DNA of 8,405 nt from Syntrophomonadaceae bacterium (GTDB lineage Bacteria > Bacillota > Syntrophomonadia > Syntrophomonadales > Syntrophomonadaceae): the NCBI GenBank assembly GCA_028698695.1, contig JAQVWB010000083.1, positions 1-8,405 of the forward strand. The letters run 5' to 3'. The notes beneath the pieces were generated by a model. It was given only the letters and a program-made list of their open reading frames with translations. It had not been told where the DNA came from and ran no database searches. The position numbers were made by a program, and so were the translations under genes. Positions 1-5,839 of this stretch are shown here, in pieces. The number at the start of each line of letters is the position of its first letter. The stretch's first letter is position 1.

Positions 1-52
1 TCCCTTTCGATTTCATCAATTTTTTGTTCTTCTGATATGATTTCAAGATATC

Positions 53-86
53 AAAAAACTGACCGTAAGACAAATACGGCCAGTTT
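53..86 (-). terminator. Rho-independent terminator of the chemotaxis-like gene
   Basis: Read on the minus strand, a 12-bp stem (75-86 with 56-67, one G-U wobble) closes a 7-base loop and runs directly into six T residues (complement of 53-58). It lies 27 bases past the stop codon of the minus-strand MCP-like gene, as expected for an intrinsic terminator. Confidence 0.85.
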
Positions 87-100
87 CAGTATGTTTTTTT

Positions 101-118
101 ATTTAGATTAATCTAAAT
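101..118. repeat. 18-bp perfect palindrome over the MCP-like stop codon
   Basis: Positions 101-118 form an exact 18-base palindrome centred on TTAA and containing the TAG stop codon (113-115, minus strand) of the upstream-reading gene. It is AT-rich and has no T-run in the direction of transcription, so it is not a classical terminator. It may add a second weak hairpin before the terminator at 53-86, or be chance. Confidence 0.45.
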
Positions 119-934
119 TTCATTGGCAATACGTATGAATTCTCCAATCATAGAAGTCAATTCCTGAATGCTGGCCGTCATCTCCTCAGTTGCTGCAGCC
201 TGTTCTTCACTGGATCTCATCGAGACTTCAGAGCCTTTTAAGGCAACTGAGATTTTCATCTCGATTTTGCCAGTCAGTTCCTTTATCTGATTGGCAGTTT
301 CTTTAGAGCTTTCTGATAGTTTGCGAATTTCGGCGGCCACAACCCCGAAACCCTTGCCGGCATCTCCAGCCCGGGCAGCTTCAATAGCCGCATTGAGGCC
401 CAGCATTTTAGTCTCATCAGCAATACTGCGTATATACTCCAGAATAGCACGAATTTCTTCAGCAATATCACGGATAGCTATAATCTCCTTATTAAGCTGA
501 ATTTCACTGGAACTAATGTCTCCGGCAGCAGCGGCTGTTTCCTCTATTGCAGCAGATATTTCGTGCATGCCCTTCTGATATGTATCTGCAATCTGGCGCA
601 AACTAAAAGCATTGTCACGCCGGATAGCTGTCCCAAATGTGCCAATGACTCTACCAGTATCATCATCATATATAGGCAAAGTAGTAACTTTAAGAGGAAT
701 TCCATAAAAACTGGCGTCCAGTTCCATAACAGATACCTGACCATTTTGAATTACTTTATCAGCTACACCGCCTTTAGCAAATTTTTCGCCAACTTTTACA
801 AATGGCACATCAAAATTGGTATCATCTTTGTATACAAATGCCTCCAAGTCAGTTGCATAAAAAACAGATTGGGGAAATATTTTAGACATCTCCTTGGATA
901 TTAACGATATATTGTCCAGAAAAAAGTTTGCCAT
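113..934 (-). CDS. Soluble methyl-accepting chemotaxis-type signalling protein (compact, no membrane segments)
   Basis: The 273-residue protein has two parts. Residues 1 to about 110 form an alpha/beta sensor-like region without a signal peptide or membrane helix, probably PAS-like. Residues about 115-273 form an MCP signalling coiled coil. The hairpin tip, about residues 171-210, shows the family signature (LNAAIEAARAG, then GKGFGVVAAEIRKL), which in known MCPs contacts CheA and CheW. Glu/Gln/Ala-rich helix segments at 129-136 (AIEETAAA) and 242-251 (SEEQAAATEE) resemble adaptation methylation regions. There is no HAMP domain and no C-terminal CheR-tethering pentapeptide. The ATG start has a GGAGGA ribosome site (minus strand, 941-946) six bases upstream. 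The protein is much shorter than membrane MCPs of 500-700 residues, so it is probably a cytoplasmic receptor. The ligand is unknown. No che genes are nearby and the gene appears monocistronic. Confidence 0.88.
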   Translation of the reverse strand: MANFFLDNISLISKEMSKIFPQSVFYATDLEAFVYKDDTNFDVPFVKVGEKFAKGGVADKVIQNGQVSVMELDASFYGIPLKVTTLPIYDDDTGRVIGTFGTAIRRDNAFSLRQIADTYQKGMHEISAAIEETAAAAGDISSSEIQLNKEIIAIRDIAEEIRAILEYIRSIADETKMLGLNAAIEAARAGDAGKGFGVVAAEIRKLSESSKETANQIKELTGKIEMKISVALKGSEVSMRSSEEQAAATEEMTASIQELTSMIGEFIRIANEI

Positions 935-966
935 TATAACTCCTCCTTCCTTTGAATTGTTTTAAT

Positions 967-990
967 ATTATAAACATTATAAATATTATA
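967..990 (-). promoter_or_regulatory. Cluster of three TATAAT hexamers upstream of the MCP-like gene
   Basis: On the minus strand, three exact TATAAT hexamers occur at 985-990, 976-981 and 967-972, each nine bases apart, 33 to 56 bases upstream of the start codon. Any of them could be the -10 element. I find no convincing TTGACA-like -35 at 16-18 bases from any copy, nor a clear flagellar sigma-D motif, so the promoter is plausible but not precisely placed. Confidence 0.4.
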
Positions 991-1138
991 CAATTTATCC
1001 TGCTTTTTTTCATACATTTTTCCTAATTTCTCTTATTTCACGGCATATCTTAGGCATGTTTTCCCTTCCTTTCTTTTTTATGGCATTCATCTTCTTTCGT
1101 TTTCAAACTCAGGATTAATTATAAATTTATTTATTAGT

Positions 1139-1167
1139 TTAACAATTTATTCTTATCAACTTATAAT
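1139..1167 (+). promoter_or_regulatory. Sigma-A-type promoter of the ApgM-like gene
   Basis: TTAACA at 1139-1144 (five of six bases match the -35 consensus) and a perfect TATAAT at 1162-1167 are separated by exactly 17 bases. Transcription would begin near 1174 and leave a leader of about 35 bases before the TTG start at 1209. That is too short for a riboswitch or T-box. Confidence 0.75.
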
Positions 1168-1208
1168 GTTATACTTTAAAAAGCTTCATACTTCTGGAGG
1201 TGTATTTG

Positions 1209-2420
1209 TTGAAATATCTCGTAATCTTAACTGATGGAATGGCTGATGAACCTCTGCAGCAATTGAAAGGGAGAACGCCTCTACAGGTAGCTCATACCCC
1301 TAATATAGATAAACTGGCTAAATTATCTCATATAGGTATGGTTGCAACTATACCGGAGGGATTTAGTCCCGGTAGTGATGTGGCCAATTTAAGTGTTCTG
1401 GGCTATGACCCGGCGATTTATTATACTGGTCGTTCACCATTGGAAGCTGTCAGTATGGGGATTGCATTAGGAGACCAGGATTTGGCTTTTAGATGCAATC
1501 TGGTTACATTATCATCCCATGCTGACTCTGGTCAGCAAACTATGGCAGATTATAGTGCCGGTGAAATATCTACGCGGGAATCAGCAGTTTTAATAAAAGA
1601 TTTGGCTAGGGAATTAATTCCAGCAGGATTTGAGCTGCATGCCGGGATTAGCTATCGTCACCTGTTGATTTGGAAAAATGGACGCGGTAAAGATATTCAC
1701 CTTACGCCGCCACACGATATTTCCGACCGCCAAATTGGCGCATATCTACCTTCGGGAACAGGTGCCGCACCTTTGTTGGATATTATTAAGCATAGTCAGG
1801 AGTTTTTAAGCCGACATCCTATAAATCAGGAAAGAATAAAATCCGGACACAATCCGGCCAACTCGGTCTGGTTCTGGGGTGAAGGAGTACGTCCGGCATT
1901 ACCCACTTTCAGTGAATTATACGGAATAAAAGGCGCAGTTGTTGGAGCGGTGGATTTAATCAAAGGATTGGGGATTAGTGCCGGATTACAGCCCATTCAG
2001 GTCGAAGGTGCTACCGGTGCAATTATCACGAACTTTGCCGGAAAGGCCGAAGCTGCTATACAAGCCTTAAAATCAGGGTATGATTTTGTGTATGTACATA
2101 TAGAGTCACCAGATGAGGCTGGACATCAGGGTAATCTGGAGCAAAAAATATGGAGTATCGAGCAAATTGACCAGGAAGTAATAGAGCGCGTAATTAATGT
2201 CCTTCCGGAGTTGGAACCGGTACGCATTCTAATAATGCCTGATCACCCAACTCCCATCAGAATTAAGACTCATAGCGGCAATCCGGTGCCTTATTTATTG
2301 TTTGACAGTGAAAAACCGGTTAATAATAGTATCGGGGTTTACGATGAAACAGAAGCCCGGCAGGGCATCATGATTAATAATGGTCATGAGCTGATGAGTT
2401 ATTTTATTACCAGTAAGTAG
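1209..2420 (+). CDS. ApgM-superfamily protein: cofactor-independent phosphoglycerate mutase, or alternative homoserine kinase
   Basis: This 403-residue protein belongs to the alkaline-phosphatase-like superfamily, archaeal-type 2,3-bisphosphoglycerate-independent mutase branch. Visible motifs are the N-terminal metal-site DGMAD (Asp9), the nucleophile loop GSDVAN (likely Ser56) followed by LGYDP, TGRSPLEA, a central insert with TPPHDISD and WFWGEG, and the metal-site cluster HIESPDEAGH (about 297-306), MPDH (Asp345, His346) and THSGNPVP (His355). All expected active-site elements are present and the length is normal for the family. I chose the TTG start at 1209 because GGAGG at 1196-1200 sits eight bases before it and the protein then begins MKYLVILTDGMAD, typical of the family. 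An in-frame GTG at 1200 overlaps the ribosome site and is unlikely. The same superfamily includes a group proposed to act as homoserine kinase in organisms lacking thrB. The nearby threonine synthase and aspartate kinase genes favour that role, but sequence alone does not decide it. Confidence 0.88.
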   Translation: MKYLVILTDGMADEPLQQLKGRTPLQVAHTPNIDKLAKLSHIGMVATIPEGFSPGSDVANLSVLGYDPAIYYTGRSPLEAVSMGIALGDQDLAFRCNLVTLSSHADSGQQTMADYSAGEISTRESAVLIKDLARELIPAGFELHAGISYRHLLIWKNGRGKDIHLTPPHDISDRQIGAYLPSGTGAAPLLDIIKHSQEFLSRHPINQERIKSGHNPANSVWFWGEGVRPALPTFSELYGIKGAVVGAVDLIKGLGISAGLQPIQVEGATGAIITNFAGKAEAAIQALKSGYDFVYVHIESPDEAGHQGNLEQKIWSIEQIDQEVIERVINVLPELEPVRILIMPDHPTPIRIKTHSGNPVPYLLFDSEKPVNNSIGVYDETEARQGIMINNGHELMSYFITSK

Positions 2421-2437
2421 CAGCCGGCAGAAAAAGC

Positions 2438-2478
2438 AAAAGCGGGAAGTAGGATTTTAACCAGTTCCCGCTTTTTTT
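2438..2478. terminator. Bidirectional terminator between the convergent ApgM-like and molbindin genes
   Basis: GCGGGAA (2442-2448) pairs with TTCCCGC (2465-2471), extended by A-T pairs, with a loop of about 16 bases. The plus strand continues into seven T residues (2472-2478). The minus strand continues into TTTTGCTTTTT (complement of 2431-2441). It therefore can stop transcription from both sides and lies 17 bases past the plus-strand stop codon. Confidence 0.9.
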
Positions 2479-2481
2479 ATA

Positions 2482-2694
2482 CTAATGGTCTACTGCTACC
2501 ATCACATTGGAAGCCTTAATTACCGCATAAGCTTCCTTTCCAACCGCCAATCCCAATCTTTCTGCTGATTCTTTGGTGATAATGGAAACGAGAATATCTC
2601 CACCTGGAAGTTGCAGTTGCACCTCTGTATTAACCGTTCCCGGCGTCAATTTGACAACTTGGCCCTTTAATGCATTTCTGGCACTAAGCTGCAT
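2482..2694 (-). CDS. Molbindin-like single TOBE-domain protein (molybdate/tungstate binding)
   Basis: The 70-residue protein is one complete Mop/TOBE domain. It opens with LSARNALKGQVVKLTPG, continues with EVQLQLPGGDILVSIIT and ends with GLAVGKEAYAVIKASNVMVAV, the typical order of strands in molbindins. Family members assemble into oligomers that bind molybdate or tungstate in the cytoplasm, giving storage or buffering of the oxyanion. The same domain also occurs at the C-terminus of ModE and ModC, but here it stands alone with no DNA-binding or ATPase part. The start is ATG with an AAAGGAGGT ribosome site nine bases upstream. It lies 99 bases downstream of threonine synthase in the same direction and has its own promoter. 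No Mo transport or molybdopterin gene is in the window. Its presence hints at Mo- or W-dependent enzymes elsewhere, such as formate dehydrogenase. Confidence 0.88.
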   Translation of the reverse strand: MQLSARNALKGQVVKLTPGTVNTEVQLQLPGGDILVSIITKESAERLGLAVGKEAYAVIKASNVMVAVDH

Positions 2695-2739
2695 TGGTCA
2701 AAACCTCCTTTCACCTTTTAGACTTTTATCTACAAATTT

Positions 2740-2768
2740 ATTTTACCATACCTATATATTATTGCCAA
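2740..2768 (-). promoter_or_regulatory. Promoter of the molbindin gene
   Basis: On the minus strand TTGGCA (2763-2768) and TAAAAT (2740-2745) are separated by exactly 17 bases. Each matches five of six consensus positions. Transcription would start near 2733, giving a leader of about 39 bases. No clear terminator is visible between the threonine synthase stop and this promoter, so read-through from threonine synthase could add to expression. Confidence 0.65.
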
Positions 2769-2793
2769 TTTCGACTATTTTATTTGCCAGTAT

Positions 2794-4293
2794 TTATATG
2801 TTTAGAAACCGGGCGATGGTTTCCGGCATCTCCATGGCAGTTGTCACAGTATTATGCCGGACGGAAAGTGATTCCAAATCCCTGATGGCCGTAGGTATTT
2901 CAATACCGGCAGCACTGGATAGAAGTTTTAACAGTTCAAAATCCGGTTTGTTTTCCAGCATGGCAGGTGACAAAAGCGCCTGGGCTACACTGCTGCCAAA
3001 TTTAAAAGGACTGGCTGTGGAAGCCACAATAGCAGGCTTTGTATCTCCAGTCGTATTACGATATTTTTCATATACATTCAGGGCTACCGCAGTATGGGTA
3101 TCAGGCAGATAACGGTACTGTTTCCAGGTCTTACGAATAGTGTCCAGGGTATCTTCATCCGAACAGTAACCTCCCTGGAAATTTTGCCTTATAATTGACC
3201 TGCTATTATCATCAATTTCATAATAACCCTTTTCAGCCAGTTCCTGCATCCATCCCCTGACCCGATCGGCATCATGGTCAGTAACTTCATACAGCAGCCT
3301 CTCCAGATTGGAAGATATTAATATATCCATGGAGGGAGAAATTGTTTTATGAAACTCCCGGTTACGATCATAGCTACCGGTATTAATGAATTCGGTCAGC
3401 ACGTTATTGGAATTGGAAGCACAAATCAGGCGATTTACGGGTAATCCCATTCTGCTGGCATAATAAGCAGCCAGTATATTACCAAAGTTACCTGTCGGTA
3501 CTACAATATTCACCTTATCACCAGGTTTTATTTCTTCAGCGTCAAGTAAATCAACATAGGCAGAAATATAATAAATGATTTGTGGAACCAATCTCCCCCA
3601 GTTGATGGAGTTGGCGGAGGAGAGTTTTAATCCCTCAGCTTGCAAACGGGCAGCAAAATTATTATCGGCAAAAATGCGTTTTACCCCGGCCTGGGCATCA
3701 TCAAAATTCCCGGCTACGGCCGCAACGTAAACATTATTGCCTTCCTGGGTTATCATCTGCCGTTTTTGTACAACGCTTACTCCTTCCTGCGGATAGAAAA
3801 CAATTACTTTGGTACGGTCTATATTTTTAAAGCCTTCCAGAGCAGCTTTGCCGGTATCTCCCGAAGTTGCCACCAATATTACAATGTCCTCTGTTACACC
3901 GGTTATTCTCATACTGGTGATCAGCAGATGTGGCAGTATTTGCAGTGCCATATCTTTGAATGCCAAAGTCGGTCCGTGCCATAATTCCTGAATAAACAAG
4001 CCCTTATCCAACCTCACCAGCGGGGCAATCTTTTCGTGATTAAACCGGCTTTGGTTGTAGGCACTATTTACACATAGTTCGATTTCCTGCCGGGAAAAAT
4101 CACCCAGATATTGCTGCAGAATATATAGGGCTCTTTGTCTGTAATTCCAGGATTTCATATTCTCCAGGTCCCCGATTTTTAGCTGCGGAATAGTCTCAGG
4201 GACAAACAGGCCCCCATCGGAAGCAATACCCATTGTTATCGCCTGAGCAGCACTTACCGGGGAGGATATTCCTCTACTGCTGAAATAATTCAC
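2794..4293 (-). CDS. thrC: Threonine synthase
   Basis: This 499-residue pyridoxal-phosphate enzyme converts O-phosphohomoserine to threonine and phosphate, the last step of threonine synthesis in the cytoplasm. The N-terminal region (about 1-90) matches the threonine synthase N-terminal domain, with SSRG near the start and ASDGGLFVPE at 24-33. The core has ELWHGPTLAFKD, where Lys113 is the expected cofactor lysine, then ATSGDTGKAA (142-151), and the phosphate-binding loop PTGNFGN (266-272). These features and the length fit the long ThrC class found in E. coli and yeast rather than the short ~350-residue class. The start is GTG, with AAAGGAGG (4302-4309) eight bases upstream. It appears monocistronic. 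The aspartate kinase gene in the same direction and the possible homoserine kinase at 1209-2420 belong to the same pathway. Confidence 0.96.
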   Translation of the reverse strand: MNYFSSRGISSPVSAAQAITMGIASDGGLFVPETIPQLKIGDLENMKSWNYRQRALYILQQYLGDFSRQEIELCVNSAYNQSRFNHEKIAPLVRLDKGLFIQELWHGPTLAFKDMALQILPHLLITSMRITGVTEDIVILVATSGDTGKAALEGFKNIDRTKVIVFYPQEGVSVVQKRQMITQEGNNVYVAAVAGNFDDAQAGVKRIFADNNFAARLQAEGLKLSSANSINWGRLVPQIIYYISAYVDLLDAEEIKPGDKVNIVVPTGNFGNILAAYYASRMGLPVNRLICASNSNNVLTEFINTGSYDRNREFHKTISPSMDILISSNLERLLYEVTDHDADRVRGWMQELAEKGYYEIDDNSRSIIRQNFQGGYCSDEDTLDTIRKTWKQYRYLPDTHTAVALNVYEKYRNTTGDTKPAIVASTASPFKFGSSVAQALLSPAMLENKPDFELLKLLSSAAGIEIPTAIRDLESLSVRHNTVTTAMEMPETIARFLNI

Positions 4294-4324
4294 GGCTTGC
4301 GCCTCCTTTAGATATTAAAGGTTT

Positions 4325-4333
4325 ATTATATCA
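4325..4333 (-). promoter_or_regulatory. Extended -10 promoter of threonine synthase
   Basis: On the minus strand TGATATAAT (4325-4333) is a perfect TATAAT preceded by the extended TGn element. The -35 region is poor: a CTGGCA lies 19 bases away. The leader would be only about 25 bases, which leaves no space for a T-box, leader peptide or riboswitch. Any control by threonine is therefore likely to act at initiation or by enzyme feedback. Confidence 0.6.
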
Positions 4334-4445
4334 TTCTATTACGAAAAGTTGCCAGGTGAAAGGCGATTTGTATATTTGAATTCAACAATTACATATTTAT
4401 GAACAGCTTTAAATTGATTTAAGCAGAGATAAAATATTGAGAAAG

Positions 4446-4475
4446 TTGACGAAAGCAGGTCTGGTATACTATATA
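4446..4475 (+). promoter_or_regulatory. Probable promoter of the DUF2726-like gene, with a near-palindrome over the -10
   Basis: TTGACG (4446-4451) is a good -35. The -10 is either TATATA (4470-4475, spacing 18) or the extended TGGTATACT (4462-4470, but only 13 bases from that -35). Positions 4465-4481 form a 17-base near-palindrome with arms TATAC and GTATA, which could be an operator or simply AT-rich sequence. Confidence 0.45.
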
Positions 4476-4509
4476 TGTATAGAGACATTGCCATAATGGG
4501 AGGATCAAA

Positions 4510-5058
4510 ATGCAATTCATTGCTATATTGTTATTAATTATTCTGGCCAAGATGGGTTATGATATTTATCGGGAACAACAGCATAAGATAAAACCCAAAA
4601 GCAAAAAAACCGGGCAGGTAATCGACATCAGCGACACCTGGATAAATATAGATAAACTGCCTTACCGTAAGAAAGATTACCTGTTAAACAATCGGGAGTT
4701 AGTAGTTTACGACACTCTGGATCATCTATTAAATGGAACGGTCTACCGACTTTTTACCAAAGTTCAGTTGGCAGATTTTTTGCAGACTGCTGCGGATGCT
4801 GCAAACCGTCAGGAGTACAATCAAAGAATAATTGAACGAAATGCAGATTTTCTGGTTTGCCAGTCTCCGGAATTAAACCCGATTCTTGTTATAATGATTG
4901 AGAATCAGAATGACGCCAAACGCAAACAATTAGTGGATCGCTTTACGCGTCAGGCGGCAGAAACTGCCGGTTTAGCTTTTATTACCCTTAACCCCGCCAG
5001 CCTGCCTGAAAATGAAGAATTAAAGAACCGGTTAATTGCTGCCGGTCTTTCCCTGTAA
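4510..5058 (+). CDS. Membrane-anchored DUF2726-like protein
   Basis: The 182-residue protein starts with one hydrophobic segment (residues 2-13, FIAILLLIILAK) followed by a Lys/Arg-rich stretch (about 21-33), so the positive-inside rule puts the rest in the cytoplasm. Residues about 48-180 resemble DUF2726: LPYRKKDYLLNNRE, then a Lys-Val-Gln-Leu-Ala-Asp segment, then NADFLVC and ILVIMIEN, ending with AGLAFITLNP. DUF2726 proteins are thought to be related to PD-(D/E)XK nucleases. From memory the usual core is an Asp followed by IELD. Here the first Asp remains, but the second motif reads VIMIEN, so catalytic activity is doubtful. GGGAGG at 4498-4503 supports the ATG start. The next gene begins six bases after the stop, so the two are probably co-transcribed and translationally coupled. 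The function is unknown. Confidence 0.72.
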   Translation: MQFIAILLLIILAKMGYDIYREQQHKIKPKSKKTGQVIDISDTWINIDKLPYRKKDYLLNNRELVVYDTLDHLLNGTVYRLFTKVQLADFLQTAADAANRQEYNQRIIERNADFLVCQSPELNPILVIMIENQNDAKRKQLVDRFTRQAAETAGLAFITLNPASLPENEELKNRLIAAGLSL

Positions 5059-5064
5059 GGTACT

Positions 5065-5759
5065 ATGAGTTCAATACGCTTAATCACCTATAACATTCAT
5101 CATGGTACCAATGCTGATGAAACGCCTTCTCTGCATAACATTACTGACTTATTATCTGACCTGGACCCTGATATTATCGCACTGCAGGAGGTAGATAAGA
5201 ATCTTGCCCGCAGCGGGAGACAACATTAGGCCAGTGTTCTCGCCCAACGGCTTAATATGAACTTCGTTTATGCCGGAGCACTTCAATATTCCAATGGTGA
5301 ATATGGGAATGCCCTGTTATCACGTTACCGATAATATCTTATAAAAAACATCTCTTGCCTGACCCGGCAGAGAATCGTTGCCTGATGGAGGCAGTTGTTC
5401 AAGGCCCAACCCGACCTGTTGGAATATTCAATGTCCATATGAGCCTAAATGCTTCCATGCGGCAAAAACATCTGAATGATTTTATTCTGCCCCGTTTAGA
5501 GGCCTGCCCTTATCCTCTGATACTTATGGGTGACTTCAACTCCACCAATGATCAGAAGGATATCAACCTGCTTACAGCCCGTCTTACGGATACTTTTTAT
5601 TTTAACCAAGGAGTTATTACCAATACATTTTCTTCATCACAACCGGTAAAACGCATCGACTATATCTTTGCTGACAAACGATTTGTTGTGCAAAACTATT
5701 TTATCGTTGACTCCCAGGCCTCCGACCACCTGCCGGTAGCAGTACAAATACAAATATAA
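5065..5759 (+). pseudogene. Broken endonuclease/exonuclease/phosphatase (EEP) family gene: one nonsense and one frameshift
   Basis: Reading from ATG 5065 gives MSSIRLITYNIHHG and DIIALQEVD (metal-site Asn10 and Glu42). Codon 55 is TAG at 5227-5229. The same frame continues through VLAQRLNMNFVYAG and GEYGNALLSRY, then meets TAA at 5332. One missing C at about 5328-5329 shifts the frame; restoring it gives RYPIISYKKHLLPDP and on to the natural stop at 5757-5759. The second part holds the remaining family motifs: FNVHMS, LMGDFNST, RIDYIFAD and the catalytic SDHLPVAV. The repaired protein would be 231 residues, close to a minimal EEP domain, with all catalytic residues kept. The intact fragment from TTG 5355 (134 residues) could be called as a separate gene but lacks the N-terminal metal site. 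The ribosome site AAGG overlaps the stop of the upstream DUF2726-like gene, implying coupling. The family covers DNases, phosphatases and sphingomyelinase-like enzymes; the substrate cannot be told. Confidence 0.9.
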
Positions 5760-5820
5760 AAAGCAGGAGACCATTTCGTTTATCTCATTAGTTATGAAAT
5801 AAAACCAAATAATCTCCTGC
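5757..5820 (-). terminator. Nested-hairpin terminator of the acyl-CoA ligase gene
   Basis: On the minus strand an outer 8-bp stem, GCAGGAGA (5813-5820) with TCTCCTGC (5763-5770), is followed by TTTTT. Its 42-base loop is not open: it contains a second 10-bp stem (5794-5803 with 5779-5788, one G-U) around a 5-base loop. There is no T-run on the plus strand after 5820, so it serves the minus-strand ligase gene rather than the plus-strand EEP pseudogene. The large loop is unusual for an intrinsic terminator. Confidence 0.7.
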
Positions 5821-5839
5821 CTCGGAATATCTCTGTGTT

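Noticed and set aside
1..50. A further gene at the left window edge
   Set aside because: Only about 50 bases remain beyond the terminator. One short open stretch on the minus strand exists but has no convincing ribosome site or recognisable product.
2573..3112. A long open frame of 179 residues on the plus strand opposite threonine synthase and the molbindin gene
   Set aside because: It crosses the promoter and two well-supported minus-strand genes, has no ribosome site and resembles no protein family.
4294..4340. A T-box or threonine riboswitch before threonine synthase
   Set aside because: The only good -10 element leaves a leader of about 25 bases, too short for such structures, and no T-box motif is visible.
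5227..5229. The in-frame TAG in the EEP gene as stop-codon read-through or pyrrolysine
   Set aside because: A frameshift lies 100 bases downstream as well, and the family position is normally an ordinary residue (Gln fits), so decay is simpler.
5355..5759. The 134-residue fragment as an independent gene starting at TTG
   Set aside because: It lacks the N-terminal EEP metal motifs, has no good ribosome site and continues smoothly from the upstream fragment once one C is restored.
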